64,000 bases of DNA from Spirosoma sordidisoli (GCF_004138325.1 NZ_SBLB01000014.1:1-64000), one strand, 5' to 3'. Counted from the first letter of the stretch, positions 8,307 through 17,664 are shown. The notes: generated by a model not told the origin, from the sequence alone. Made by a program: numbers and translations.

Positions 8307-8963
8307 TTAAAACAGGCCGGATACTGTGTTGATAGTTAAGGCGATAATTAGCGTGTTGAAACCAAACGACAGCACACTGTGCAGCAACGTCAGACGGCGA
8401 AGTCGTTGTTCGGTAACAGCGACATCCGAAACCTGACAGGTCATCCCCACCACAAACGAGAAGTAGGCAAAATCAAGGTAGTCAGGTAGCTGTTTACCCG
8501 GGAAATCCAGACCGCCCTCCTGCCGGGTATCATTGGCATCATAGTAGTATAAATGCGCGTAATGCAGCGTAAAGATGCTGTGCATCAGTAGCCACGAGCT
8601 AACCACGGTCAACCCGGACAGGATCACGTGCCGCGTTGCTTCGGAGGCTGATAAACCCTTAACCGAACCCAGCAGAACGACTACGGCCAGCAGACTGACC
8701 AAAGCTCCGCCCACGGTAAAGAGAAAAATAGCGGGGCGGCTTTCATCTTCCCGCTGGGCCGTTTGCCGGGCATCGGCCCGGCCAATGACCAGCCAGATCA
8801 TCATTAGCACAGTCAGGGCATAGGCCAGCCAGCCCAGCAGCAGCCGGGTTTGCCAGCCTAACCGCCCGGCAGTTAGCCACCAGACTAATCCCCCCACGAT
8901 CACGGCTATTAGTGACCGGGACAAGGCCGTTAGCTTAGGCTGATATGGTCTGTTCGTTTTCAT
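8307..8963 (-). CDS. DUF1345 membrane protein
   Basis: A 218-residue protein with four to six membrane helices and the recognisable family end: DYLDFAYFSFVVGMTCQVSDV, then VTEQRLRRLTLLHSVLSFGFNT and LIIALTINTVSGL. DUF1345 proteins are inner-membrane proteins of unknown function. The gene is 27 bp upstream of the isomerase gene and shares its direction. Confidence 0.85.
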   Translation of the reverse strand: MKTNRPYQPKLTALSRSLIAVIVGGLVWWLTAGRLGWQTRLLLGWLAYALTVLMMIWLVIGRADARQTAQREDESRPAIFLFTVGGALVSLLAVVVLLGSVKGLSASEATRHVILSGLTVVSSWLLMHSIFTLHYAHLYYYDANDTRQEGGLDFPGKQLPDYLDFAYFSFVVGMTCQVSDVAVTEQRLRRLTLLHSVLSFGFNTLIIALTINTVSGLF

Positions 8964-9028
8964 GTGTGCACAGCGAGAATTAGAAAATCAATTGCTTGGC
9001 CCCAACCCAGCTTAAAATTTTGAACTGA

Positions 9029-9517
9029 TTAGTGGACCTGAAACGACCAACCACGCTCGGACCGGTGACGAACCCCTTTTCGTTGATGGGTTCGCTGCCA
9101 GTAAGCCACGGCCAAACCGACACCTGTTCCAAGCAGTAAGGTAAGACCCAGACGTGGACCAGTCGGCATATCCCGCTTGTCGATAAGCGTTATGGTGGTT
9201 GCTCCCACGGCTGCCCCTGCCGTTATGCCCGAAAGCATGGTCGGCAGGGAGCGTATGCCCGTAATTTTCGGCACGGCCACGCGTTGCGTATTGCCAGCCG
9301 GGTCACGCAGGAAAACGGAATCCGACCGGATACTTGTAAGTTGCCCCACTGTAGTCATCTTGCCGACCGTTTCATCCCAAACCACTAATTGTAGCTCATC
9401 GCCGTGCCGGTACGCTCGCCAAACGTGCCCTTTAGCATCAATCACCCGGAGTGCCTGGCTACGTCCCGCAAAACCAATGAGTAAAAGCGTAGTAAGTAAA
9501 CCGAGCTGTCTCATCAA
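9029..9517 (-). CDS. Exported hypothetical protein with C-terminal hydrophobic segments
   Basis: The 162-residue product starts with a signal peptide (MMRQLGLLTTLLLIGFAGRSQ). A short beta-rich segment (HGDELQLVVWDETVGKM, TSIRSDSVFL) is followed by two Gly/Ala-rich hydrophobic stretches, SGITAGAAVGATTITLI and LGLTLLLGTGVGLAVAYW, and a basic tail. The layout is like Bacteroidota envelope proteins that present a small SH3-like beta domain next to a glycine zipper. I do not recognise a named family. A spacer of 65 bp separates it from the DUF1345 gene. Confidence 0.6.
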   Translation of the reverse strand: MMRQLGLLTTLLLIGFAGRSQALRVIDAKGHVWRAYRHGDELQLVVWDETVGKMTTVGQLTSIRSDSVFLRDPAGNTQRVAVPKITGIRSLPTMLSGITAGAAVGATTITLIDKRDMPTGPRLGLTLLLGTGVGLAVAYWQRTHQRKGVRHRSERGWSFQVH

Positions 9518-9568
9518 ATTAGAGCTTTATCAATGGAGTAATTTTGCCGCCTTTACCTTTGTAGACGA

Positions 9569-9949
9569 CTACTTGGTAGGCAGGCGCGGTAATTCGCTAT
9601 CACCGAACCACTGCCAGGCCGCTTCTTTCTGGTCGGGTGGGAAAGTCCGCATCTCGGCCCGGAAGATGGTCTGCATCACCGGCGTAATGAGTGATACGTT
9701 GTCTGGTGTACCCACCAGCGCGATGCGGGCAAAATCCGCCGTGACCGTCAGGTCAAACTGCAAATCCCGCCAGAGTTCATCCGGTTGCCAGCCCCGGAAA
9801 TACTCCATTTCCCAATACAGCCGGGGTTCTCCGGCACTATGCAGAGTTGTATCCAGCAATGGACGGAGTTCATAGTAGTCGTCCACCGTGATAAAGTCGG
9901 CCACGCGCAGGGCCAACCGACCGGGTTGATTGAGTAATACCTTGTACAT
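9569..9949 (-). CDS. SpoIIAA-like (STAS-related) protein
   Basis: A 126-residue soluble protein. Its features match the SpoIIAA-like family: start MYKVLLNQPGRLALRVAD, the LYWEMEYFRGWQPDELWRD segment, and FARIALVGTPDN before FPPDQKEAAWQWF at the end. Members have a STAS-type fold with a ligand pocket and no known enzyme activity. It begins 21 bp after the ZIP gene's complement region in a compact operon, so it may accompany metal or stress response. The function is unknown. Confidence 0.8.
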   Translation of the reverse strand: MYKVLLNQPGRLALRVADFITVDDYYELRPLLDTTLHSAGEPRLYWEMEYFRGWQPDELWRDLQFDLTVTADFARIALVGTPDNVSLITPVMQTIFRAEMRTFPPDQKEAAWQWFGDSELPRLPTK

Positions 9950-9970
9950 AGGCCATTTGGTTTAGTAGGA

Positions 9971-10717
9971 TTAAGCCACGATACCCAGGATCAAAAACAA
10001 GAGAAACCCCGCGAAGAACGTGGCCGTCAGCCAGGGCTTTTCCGGTCCTTCGTGGGCTTCCACCAACAGTTCCTCCGTCACTAAAAACAGCAGGGCCGCC
10101 AGTCCGAAGGATAGCACGATATCTAAGCCCGCTTCGGGCAGGTTGTGCAACAGGGTCGCCCCGCCAACGGCACTCACAAAAAATAGCACCGATAAACCCA
10201 GCAGCAGGCGAATGATGCGGGACCGGGCTACGCCATCGTTGGTCAGGGAGGTAGCGGTAGCCAGCCCCAGTGACAGTACCTCCACGCCCAGCGCAAACGC
10301 CAGCAGAACCCCTTCTTTGGCCCCGGCTGCAAAACCGACCCCCAGCAGCAGGCCATCGATGAAAATATCGACCCCAATAGCCAGTAGAAAAGCCAGCGGA
10401 AACCGACCGGCAGGTGCTGTGGGCATTCGGGGACGGGATAACGTTTCAACGGGTGCTTCCGTTAGTTGGCGGATGAGCAGCATCAGGCCGATGCCCGCCC
10501 CAAACCCCAGGGTCGTTAGCCACGGGTCATGCAGCCGCACCACGTCGGGAAGGATTTCAACGGCCACTACAGAAAAAACCACCCCGGCGGCAAAATGCAG
10601 AATAGCGGAACGCGCTTGAACACCAAAGCGGATAAACAGGGCAAGCAGGCCCCCGCCCGTCAGGGCAACGGTCGGCAGCAGAGCATACGAGATTACTTGT
10701 TCAAATAGGGGGTCCAT
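9971..10717 (-). CDS. ZIP-family metal transporter
   Basis: A 248-residue protein with about eight helices. Motifs include ILHFAAGVVFSVVAVEILPDV, FLLAIGVDIFIDGLLLGVGFAAG (helix 4 type, with Asp replacing the usual His), LGVEVLSLGLATA (helix 5, acidic centre) and NLPEAGLDIVLSFG. ATG 10717 (MDPLFEQVISY) was chosen because the longer frame from 10762 overlaps the neighbouring lipoprotein gene. ZIP proteins normally import Zn(II), Fe(II) or Mn(II). Loss of the canonical His in helix 4 makes the substrate uncertain. It lies 7 bp after the lipoprotein gene. Confidence 0.8.
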   Translation of the reverse strand: MDPLFEQVISYALLPTVALTGGGLLALFIRFGVQARSAILHFAAGVVFSVVAVEILPDVVRLHDPWLTTLGFGAGIGLMLLIRQLTEAPVETLSRPRMPTAPAGRFPLAFLLAIGVDIFIDGLLLGVGFAAGAKEGVLLAFALGVEVLSLGLATATSLTNDGVARSRIIRLLLGLSVLFFVSAVGGATLLHNLPEAGLDIVLSFGLAALLFLVTEELLVEAHEGPEKPWLTATFFAGFLLFLILGIVA

Positions 10718-10724
10718 AAGTATA

Positions 10725-11072
10725 TTAGCGGGTTGGGTATCGGAAAAGCAGGTAAGCGACAATGCCTATCCGGTCATACGTACCCTCCCGGAGACGGAAC
10801 GCTCCGTTGGCTCCCCGCTGACGAGCTTCCTGTTGGGGTTGATGCTTAACCTGGTCATGAACACCCATACCAGAGCGGTACGTGCGAAATGTAACAATGC
10901 CCGACCGATCAAACTGGGGCGGCAGATCCCGTTCCAGTAGAAAAATAGTCACCGAATCGGATAGTGCGTTAGTTGAAGTGGTTTGCATTACGGGTTGGAA
11001 CTGCGAGGTAACACAGCCCGAGGTTAACCCCAGTAGGATTAAACCCGTGGCGATTAACAGTAGCTTCTTCAT
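10725..11072 (-). CDS. Small lipoprotein
   Basis: This 115-residue protein has a lipobox (GLILLGLTSGCVTSQ). The mature part includes SDSVTIFLLERDLPPQFDRSG, which resembles small Bacteroidota envelope lipoproteins that respond to stress, and ends GIVAYLLFRYPTR. It starts 1 bp after the preceding gene's stop and ends 7 bp before the ZIP start. I do not recognise a function. Confidence 0.65.
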   Translation of the reverse strand: MKKLLLIATGLILLGLTSGCVTSQFQPVMQTTSTNALSDSVTIFLLERDLPPQFDRSGIVTFRTYRSGMGVHDQVKHQPQQEARQRGANGAFRLREGTYDRIGIVAYLLFRYPTR

Positions 11073-11073
11073 C

Positions 11074-11409
11074 TCAGTCAGGATTAATGGTGTAATACAC
11101 GCGAATCAGAAAATCGAACGCTTCCCCATGGGCATCTATTCCGATGGTCAGGCTTTCCCACACCGCAAACATTCGGTTGATAGTGGCTTCTTGCGGACTA
11201 TCGGGAGGAGCATAGGTATGCAGTTCGTCGCTCCAGAGCATGAACCCGGATTCGTCGTAGGTAGCCAGCGACAGGGCCGGGTAATGGGCAAACGTCAGTT
11301 CGTTCTCCGACACGAGCCGGTCGATGCGGACCGAGCGGATGCCGTCGCGAGCGTGCAGGTGAACCTGATGACCCGTAGGGGTGAGTAGTACGTTATCTGC
11401 TGTGTTCAT
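11074..11409 (-). CDS. Hypothetical protein
   Basis: A 111-residue acidic, soluble protein without signal peptide (start MNTADNVLLTPTGHQVHLHA; end FLIRVYYTINPD). No motif is recognised. The stop codon lies 1 bp before the next start, so translation is likely coupled to the small lipoprotein gene. It seems to be the first gene of the minus block below the 11457-11487 hairpin. Confidence 0.6.
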   Translation of the reverse strand: MNTADNVLLTPTGHQVHLHARDGIRSVRIDRLVSENELTFAHYPALSLATYDESGFMLWSDELHTYAPPDSPQEATINRMFAVWESLTIGIDAHGEAFDFLIRVYYTINPD

Positions 11410-11456
11410 CGCTTTGTCAGAAAGGGGTTCGCCTAATGAATGGATGCCCTGAAACC

Positions 11457-11487
11457 GGGCCTGCCCAAATCGAGGTTGGGCAGGCCC
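11457..11487 (-). terminator. Terminator hairpin after czcB
   Basis: A perfect 12-bp stem, GGGCCTGCCCAA / TTGGGCAGGCCC, with a 7-nt loop starts 10 bp after the czcB stop (minus direction). No strong T-run follows, so termination may be partial and the downstream block may be reached by read-through. Confidence 0.6.
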
Positions 11488-11496
11488 TACTATACG

Positions 11497-12786
11497 TTAG
11501 TGTGCGTGTCCTTCTTCTTCCCCACTGGCGGCCTGAAGCTGCGACAGAACGGCGTAGGCTCCCTTAACCACTACCCGTGCCTTAGCCAGGTCGAAATCGG
11601 CAGGCAGCGTAACCTGTGAATAGCCCCCTTCGGTGACACCCCGGCGCACGGGAATCTGCTTAAAGGTGGTGCCGTGCTGTTCGGTTTCGCCAGGTTTATG
11701 GTCGTGCTCTTCCTTGTCGGAGTGCGCTTTCTCCCCTTCTTCGTGTTCGTGTTCTTCGGGGGCTTTTTCGTCGGTAACGATAAAAATGTAATCTTTCCCT
11801 TCGGCAGAAACAATGGCCCCTTCGGGCAGGGCCGTCACCCGGCTCTTGCCCAAATCCAGACCCGCTTTCAGAAACGTGTTGGGCGATAACCGGGCATCGG
11901 GCTGGTCGAGTTTAGCCACCACCCGTACCGAACGGTCGGCATCGATGGCCCGGTTGATGTACGTAATCCGTCCTGACCGTTCTTTTCCCCCTTCATTGTT
12001 GAGCCGGAGGCTGATGCGCTGCCCTTCCCGAATCTGGGGCAAATCTTTCTCGAACACCGTTAGTTCGGCATAGAGTCCCTGACTACCCGTAAGCTGAGCA
12101 ATCACATCGCTGGGCTGCACAAACTGCCCGTTCGTTACGGCTACGTTCGTCACGATGCCCGACATCGGAGCCGTTACCACATAGTACGCACTAAATGTAC
12201 CGTTCAGCGCGGCCTGGGGTGACAACCCCACCAACTGAAGCCGCTGCGCTAAACCCCCTAAGCGGGAACGTACCTGATTGCGTTCGGAGGCTGTTTGCTG
12301 GAATACTTTCAGGGCACTGACGTTCTGTTCGCTGAGTTCTTTCTGGCGGGCAAATTCGGCATCTAAATACGTCAGGCGGCTATGGTTTTCGGCGTATTCC
12401 TGTTGCAGGGCCACCAACTCCGGGTTTTGAATGCGGGCCAGTACCTGCCCCTTCCGCACGGGCTGGCCGGGCAGCAGGGGCAGACTCCTGACAAAACCGC
12501 CCTGGATGGCCGTGATGGCTACCTGGCTCTGGGCCGGTACGGCCAGCCGCCCGTTGAGCTGGAGTTGCTGGCCCAGATTCCGGTTTTCCACCTGGCCCAG
12601 TTCCACCGCTCCGATGCGAAGCTGGTCGGTGGAGAGTTCGACCACATCGGCCGGGCCTTCTTTGTGCGCGTCTTCTTCGTGCGGGGCGTCGGGTTTAGCT
12701 TCTGTGGTGGCCGTTTTTTGGTCAGCCGTTTGGTTGCAGGCAGTAGTCAGCCACAACAGGCTGAGGCAAAAAATGATTTGTTTCAT
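11497..12786 (-). CDS. czcB: RND efflux periplasmic adaptor (CzcB/CusB-like lipoprotein)
   Basis: A 429-residue membrane-fusion protein with a lipobox (LLWLTTACNQT). In order: an acidic His-containing linker, barrel-sandwich half QVAITAIQGGFVRSLPLLPG, a coiled-coil hairpin (about residues 130-200), the second half TAPMSGIVTNVAVTNGQFV, a beta barrel, and a His/Glu-rich insertion (EEHEHEEGEKAHSDKEEHDH) near residue 350. The insertion probably binds divalent metal. It follows the czcA-TolC fusion by 7 bp and would link that pump to its outer-membrane channel. Metal selectivity (Zn, Co, Cd, Ni) is inferred from the partner pump. Confidence 0.88.
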   Translation of the reverse strand: MKQIIFCLSLLWLTTACNQTADQKTATTEAKPDAPHEEDAHKEGPADVVELSTDQLRIGAVELGQVENRNLGQQLQLNGRLAVPAQSQVAITAIQGGFVRSLPLLPGQPVRKGQVLARIQNPELVALQQEYAENHSRLTYLDAEFARQKELSEQNVSALKVFQQTASERNQVRSRLGGLAQRLQLVGLSPQAALNGTFSAYYVVTAPMSGIVTNVAVTNGQFVQPSDVIAQLTGSQGLYAELTVFEKDLPQIREGQRISLRLNNEGGKERSGRITYINRAIDADRSVRVVAKLDQPDARLSPNTFLKAGLDLGKSRVTALPEGAIVSAEGKDYIFIVTDEKAPEEHEHEEGEKAHSDKEEHDHKPGETEQHGTTFKQIPVRRGVTEGGYSQVTLPADFDLAKARVVVKGAYAVLSQLQAASGEEEGHAH

Positions 12787-12793
12787 GGTTGTA

Positions 12794-15700
12794 TTAAGGT
12801 AAGCCCAGAATCTGCTCTAAGCGAATGACGGATTGATTGTATTGACCCAGCACATCGACGTAGCCCGCGCGGGTCTGGTACGCCTGGGTGAGGGCCTGCG
12901 AATAGTTGAGGTAGCCGATTTCGCCCGCCCGGAATGCCACGGTTGCTTTCTCCGCCAAGAGTCGGGCGGTAGGCAGTCCCGTTTGTTCGTAGTAGCTCAG
13001 GCTGCTCTGCAACTTGCGGACTTCCTGAATAACGGCATTCAACTCGCCCTGTAAATTGCGCTGGGTGAGGACCAGCGTGGCTTCGCCTAGTTGCTGACCG
13101 AGCCGGGCCGCTTCGATGCGGGCGCGCTGGGGCCGGGTAAAGAGGGGAATGGAAACGCCCGCAATAAATCCCTGAAACCGCCTGCCCCCCCCGTAGGTAA
13201 CTTCCTGATTATCGACCGTGTACGTACCCTTCAGCGACTGGTTAAAATAGCCCAGCGAGAAACTGGGCAGCAGCCTGGCCTGTTCCACGTCCGTCTGGCG
13301 GGCGGCAATCTCCGTTTGCTGGCGGAGAAAGGCCAGTTCCGGGGTCTGGGCCAGCGTAGCCGAATCCGTCACCAGCGGCAAGGCCCGGCGCGTGAGCGTA
13401 CTGTCGGCCAGACCAACGGGCTGGTTGGTATTGAGCAGGGTTTGCAGCCGACTCAGGGCAATTTGCCGGTCGGCATCCGTCTGGTTCAACGCGTTCCGTA
13501 ATTCCCCCAGTTGGTTGGTGGCCGTCGCCACTTCCACGGCGGTTCCTTCCCCGGTCTTTAAGCGAAGCTCAGTAGCCGCCCGGAATGCTACGAGCAGACT
13601 ATCCTGGGTTCGGAGTAGCCGTCGGCGTTGGGCGATGTAGAGCAGGTCGTAATAAGCCGATTTTACCTGCGCCCGCAATCCGTTCAGGTTGACTCGTCCC
13701 TGCGCTTCGCTACCGACGACATTGGCATCGGCCACGCGCTCCAACTGCCGGATGAGTTTGGGGTTGGGCAGGTTTTGCGAAACGGTGAAATTATTATCGA
13801 AGTTGGGGCCATTGTACTGGCCCCCTGTCCAGGAGAAGTTGGTTGCTCCGATGTCGCGGGCCGCCCGGCGACCCGTTTGCTGCTGGGCGATGTTAAGCGC
13901 GTTGATGCGGGCGGTTACGTTGCCGGTGGTTGCCTGTTGCAGGGCCCCTTCCAGCGAGAGCGACGAGAATGCCGGTGTGCCTGCCGCCAGTTGGGGTACC
14001 TGAGCCGACGCATGAATGACTGTACCGCTCACTAATCCGGCAATCAGCAACCAGGTGGCCAGTTTACCCACAACAGGAGCCGGAGCCACAACAGGTTTCT
14101 TTTTCCCAAATTTGGTTTGCTCCCACCAGTATAGACAGGGCAGCACCAGTAGCGTCAGCAGCGTAGCCGACAACAACCCTCCGATCACGACCGTCGCTAA
14201 GGGCCGTTGCACCTCAGCCCCTGCCGTAGTCGCCAGAGCCATCGGCAGAAAACCCAGAGAGGCTACTAAGGCCGTCATCATCACGGGGCGTAAACGGGTG
14301 GCCGTACCCTGTAAAATCCGCTCCCGCAAATCCAGGTCGGTTTCGTCTTTGAGGTGATTAAACTCGCCAATCAGCACGATGCCATTGAGTACGGCGACCC
14401 CGAAGAGGGCGATGAAGCCGACCCCCGCCGAGATACTGAACGGCATATCCCGCAGCCACAGGGCGATCACACCCCCAATCGCGGATAAGGGAATGGCCGA
14501 GAAAATCAGTAAACTCTGCCGCACTGAGCCAAACGTAAAGAACAACAAGAGGAAAATCAGCCCCAGGGCCACTGGCACGGCGATACTCAGCCGATCTTTG
14601 GCTTCCTGTAGATTCTGAAACTGCCCGCCGTAGGTCACGTAGTACCCCACGGGTAGTTTAATCTGGCTGTCAATCTTGCCCTGTAGTTCCTTAACCACGC
14701 TTTCCACATCACGACCCCGCACGTTGAAGGCCACAATAATGCGCCGTTTGGCATCTTCCCGCTGGACCTGATTGACGCTGTTCTGGAAGGAAACGTCCGC
14801 TACCTGACTCAGCGGCACCTGCTCGTCATCTACCGTACTGATGAGCAGATTCTGCACATCTTCGAGTCGCTGACGGCTTTGCTGCTGCAACCGCACCACC
14901 AGATCATACCGCCGTTCGCCTTCGTACACTAATCCGGCGGCTGACCCGGCAAAAGCCGCCTGGAGATAGCGATTGGCATCGTCAATCGAGAGACCAAAGC
15001 GGGCCAGCGCGTCGCGGTCGAACTTGACCACAATCTGGGGCAACCCCGATACCTGCTCGACATAGAGGTCCTCCGCCCCCGGTACGGTGCCGACGACGCG
15101 GCCAATGCGGGCGGCATAATCGGCCAGCACTTTCAGGTCTTCGCCGTAGAGCTTGATAGCGATGTCCTGCTTCACCCCGGAGATTAGTTCGCTGAAGCGC
15201 ATCTGAATGGGTTGCAGAAAGCCGAAGCTCACGCCCGGAATCTGGTTGAGCTTTTCCTGCATCTTCTCGGCGAGTTCTTCCCGGCTGGTAGCCGATGTCC
15301 ACTCCGAGCGGTCCTTGAGAATGACCATCAAGTCGGTGGCTTCAATGGGCATGGGATCGGTTGGAATTTCGCCCGCGCCGGTTTTGCCAATGGTCTCGAT
15401 CACTTCCGGAAAATTCTCTTTCAGCACTTTTCCGGCCTGAAGCGAGGCATCCGCCGATTGAGCCAGCGACGAACCGGTCATTACACGGGTCTCAACGGCA
15501 AAGTCGCCCTCATCCAACTGCGGAATGAATTCTCCACCGAGGGTACTAAACAGCCAGAGCGTAGCGGCAAACAGAGCAACCGACAGCCCTACGACCAGCC
15601 CTTTGTGGTTCAGCGTCCAGCGGATGGCCGGGTCATATCCCCGGTGGAAAAAGCCCATGATCCGGTCGGAAATATTTTTACTGCCTTCGCGAATAGGCTT

Positions 15701-17218
15701 CTTACTCAGCAGCAGGGCGGAGAGCATCGGTACGTAGGTTAAGGACAGGATGAATGCCCCCAGAATGGCAAAAGCCACGGTCTGAGCCATTGGGCGAAAC
15801 ATCTTTCCTTCGATACCGACTAAGGCCAGAATGGGCAGGTACACGATCAGGATGATGATTTCGCCAAAAGCCGCCGAGGATCGAATGCGGCTGGCCGATA
15901 CAAACACTTCCTCATCCATCTCGTCCTGGGAGAGGTTGTGTCGGAATTGTTTCAGGGCAATGTGGTGCAGGGTGGCTTCCACAATAATAACGGCCCCGTC
16001 CACGATCAGCCCAAAGTCGATAGCCCCCAGGCTCATCAGGTTACCCGATACCCCGAACAGATTCATCAGTGAAACGGCAAACAGCATCGCCAGTGGAATC
16101 ACCGACGCTACCACTAGTCCAGCCCGCCAATTGCCCAGCAACAGCACCAGTACGAAGACGACAATCAAGGCCCCTTCGAGCAGGTTTTTCTCGACCGTAC
16201 CAATGGCGCGGTTGACGAGTTTGGTGCGATCAAGGAAGGCGTGAATCTCGATGCCTTCGGGCAGGGATTTCTTGATTTGCTCAATACGCTGCTTGACGTT
16301 GCCGATCACTTCGGAGGAGTTGGCTCCTTTGAGCATCATGACGATGGCCCCCACCACTTCGCCGTCGCCATTGCGGGTCATAGCCCCGTAGCGCACGGCT
16401 TGCCCCAGTTGCACCTGCGCGACATCGCGCACGAGTACCGGAATCCCGTTGGGACTCCGCCGGACAACGATCTTACCAATATCCTGTAAGGTGCCGATCA
16501 GCCCTTCCGAGCGAATGAAGTAGGCGTTGGGCCGACGGTCGATGTAGGCACCCCCGGCGTTCTGGTTGTTTTTTTCGAGGGCGGTGAACAACTCGTCCAT
16601 CGTTACGCCGGCCGCCCTGAGCCGCTGCGGATCGACGGCCACTTCGTACTGTTTGAGAAAGCCCCCGAAACTGCTTACGTCGGCCACGCCCTTGGTCCCC
16701 AATAGTTGCCGCCGAACAATCCAGTCCTGAATCGAGCGCAGTTCCATGGCGGGGTATCGCTGCTCGAAGCCGGGTTTGGCCCGGATGACATACTGGTAAA
16801 TTTCACCGAGACCCGTCGTGACAGGGGCCAGTTCGGGATTGCCCGCGTTGGCGGGAATCTGAGAGCGGGCCTGCTGCAACCGCTCGAAGACCTGCTGGCG
16901 GGCTAAATAAATATCCACGCCATCTTTCAGGACGACGGTGACGACAGACAGCCCAAAGCGGGAAATAGACCGCACCTCGACCAGATCAGGCAGGGTCGCC
17001 ATGGTCTGCTCGATGGGAAAGCTGATGAGCCGTTCGACATCGAGGGCCGACAGGGCTGGGCTTTGCGTAATGACCTGCACCTGGTTGTTGGTGATGTCGG
17101 GCAGGGCATCGATGGGCAATCGGGATAACGAATAACCACCCCAGACAATAAGGGCCAGGGTGAAAATCCCGATAATGAGTTTATTCTGAATAGAAAAACG
17201 GATGATGGAATCCAGCAT
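12794..17218 (-). CDS. czcA: CzcA-type RND metal pump fused to a TolC-like outer-membrane domain
   Basis: A 1474-residue protein. Residues 1 to about 1045 form a full heavy-metal RND pump: start MLDSIIRFSIQNKLIIGIF, helix 4 with IDFGLIVDGAVIIVEAT (proton-relay Asp), porter segments, and the last helices VMMTALVASLGFLPMALATTAGAEVQRP. After a linker (FGKKKPVVAPAPVVGK) and a hydrophobic stretch, residues from about 1085 to the end are a TolC/CzcC-like helical barrel domain with internal repeats (AAELRLKTGEGTAVEV; AAFRAGEIGYLNYSQAL-type). The methionines of CusA copper export are not in place, so divalent cations are likelier. I chose ATG 17218 since the extra N-terminal residues from 17257 precede the family start. 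Pump-TolC fusions occur in Bacteroidota. How such a chain spans two membranes is not obvious. Confidence 0.9.
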   Translation of the reverse strand: MLDSIIRFSIQNKLIIGIFTLALIVWGGYSLSRLPIDALPDITNNQVQVITQSPALSALDVERLISFPIEQTMATLPDLVEVRSISRFGLSVVTVVLKDGVDIYLARQQVFERLQQARSQIPANAGNPELAPVTTGLGEIYQYVIRAKPGFEQRYPAMELRSIQDWIVRRQLLGTKGVADVSSFGGFLKQYEVAVDPQRLRAAGVTMDELFTALEKNNQNAGGAYIDRRPNAYFIRSEGLIGTLQDIGKIVVRRSPNGIPVLVRDVAQVQLGQAVRYGAMTRNGDGEVVGAIVMMLKGANSSEVIGNVKQRIEQIKKSLPEGIEIHAFLDRTKLVNRAIGTVEKNLLEGALIVVFVLVLLLGNWRAGLVVASVIPLAMLFAVSLMNLFGVSGNLMSLGAIDFGLIVDGAVIIVEATLHHIALKQFRHNLSQDEMDEEVFVSASRIRSSAAFGEIIILIVYLPILALVGIEGKMFRPMAQTVAFAILGAFILSLTYVPMLSALLLSKKPIREGSKNISDRIMGFFHRGYDPAIRWTLNHKGLVVGLSVALFAATLWLFSTLGGEFIPQLDEGDFAVETRVMTGSSLAQSADASLQAGKVLKENFPEVIETIGKTGAGEIPTDPMPIEATDLMVILKDRSEWTSATSREELAEKMQEKLNQIPGVSFGFLQPIQMRFSELISGVKQDIAIKLYGEDLKVLADYAARIGRVVGTVPGAEDLYVEQVSGLPQIVVKFDRDALARFGLSIDDANRYLQAAFAGSAAGLVYEGERRYDLVVRLQQQSRQRLEDVQNLLISTVDDEQVPLSQVADVSFQNSVNQVQREDAKRRIIVAFNVRGRDVESVVKELQGKIDSQIKLPVGYYVTYGGQFQNLQEAKDRLSIAVPVALGLIFLLLFFTFGSVRQSLLIFSAIPLSAIGGVIALWLRDMPFSISAGVGFIALFGVAVLNGIVLIGEFNHLKDETDLDLRERILQGTATRLRPVMMTALVASLGFLPMALATTAGAEVQRPLATVVIGGLLSATLLTLLVLPCLYWWEQTKFGKKKPVVAPAPVVGKLATWLLIAGLVSGTVIHASAQVPQLAAGTPAFSSLSLEGALQQATTGNVTARINALNIAQQQTGRRAARDIGATNFSWTGGQYNGPNFDNNFTVSQNLPNPKLIRQLERVADANVVGSEAQGRVNLNGLRAQVKSAYYDLLYIAQRRRLLRTQDSLLVAFRAATELRLKTGEGTAVEVATATNQLGELRNALNQTDADRQIALSRLQTLLNTNQPVGLADSTLTRRALPLVTDSATLAQTPELAFLRQQTEIAARQTDVEQARLLPSFSLGYFNQSLKGTYTVDNQEVTYGGGRRFQGFIAGVSIPLFTRPQRARIEAARLGQQLGEATLVLTQRNLQGELNAVIQEVRKLQSSLSYYEQTGLPTARLLAEKATVAFRAGEIGYLNYSQALTQAYQTRAGYVDVLGQYNQSVIRLEQILGLP

Positions 17219-17256
17219 AACGGAATCTGAACAAATGAATAAAAAAAAGGAATGCA

Positions 17257-17303
17257 TTCACGCTGCTACCGCCCTATCAAAAAAGGCGTAGTAGTAGCGT
17301 GAA
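17257..17303 (-). terminator. Imperfect hairpin between DUF6660-like gene and czcA
   Basis: TTCACGCTGCTAC pairs with GTAGTAGCGTGAA (one mismatch), and an inner CGCC/GGCG adds to the stem. It lies between the stop of the DUF6660-like gene and the czcA start, so it may lower read-through into the pump or act as an attenuator. Confidence 0.45.
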
Positions 17304-17314
17304 CGCTGGGGTGT

Positions 17315-17659
17315 TCAGACCCGAAGTTTAGGGGGTTGCCAGATGGCAGAGAGTGGGTCGGCCAGAGGAGCCGAAACGTAATGAAATGAGGCTACATCAA
17401 TCGGGATTAGTTCGCACGAAGGCGTAAGCGAGTAGTGGAATTGGGGAGCAGTCGTAATTGTTGCCGCACAGCAAGCACAGGTACAAAAAGGCGTACATTG
17501 ATCATGCTCGTGGTGATGACTGGCATCTGACTCCGTGGTCGAAGCTGACAGAATCATAGCTATCCCCGGCTGCCCAACGGGTAGCAGCGGTTCATCTGCA
17601 CAAGGCCAAAGCGACAGACCGAGGAGATAAACGGACAATATGACTGTAAACCACTTCAC
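17315..17659 (-). CDS. DUF6660-like small exported Cys/His-rich protein
   Basis: The protein has 114 residues from GTG 17659: VKWFTVILSVYLLGLSLWPC is a signal or membrane segment, followed by DASHHHEHDQCTPFCTCACC and a C-terminal stretch ending PPKLRV. The short N-terminal helix ending in a Cys, the HxH run and the CxxxCxCxCC cluster match the DUF6660 type, found just upstream of RND metal pumps in Bacteroidota. It probably binds metal in the periplasm. An upstream extension to 17701 is possible, but it would start upstream of the -7 box at 17665-17672. The position right before czcA supports a role with that pump. Confidence 0.68.
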   Translation of the reverse strand: MKWFTVILSVYLLGLSLWPCADEPLLPVGQPGIAMILSASTTESDASHHHEHDQCTPFCTCACCAATITTAPQFHYSLTPSCELIPIDVASFHYVSAPLADPLSAIWQPPKLRV

Positions 17660-17664
17660 GGCTA

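Noticed and set aside
11774-11889. Plus-strand frames opposite the czcB His-rich region
   Set aside because: They are antisense shadows caused by the repetitive His/Glu codons of czcB.
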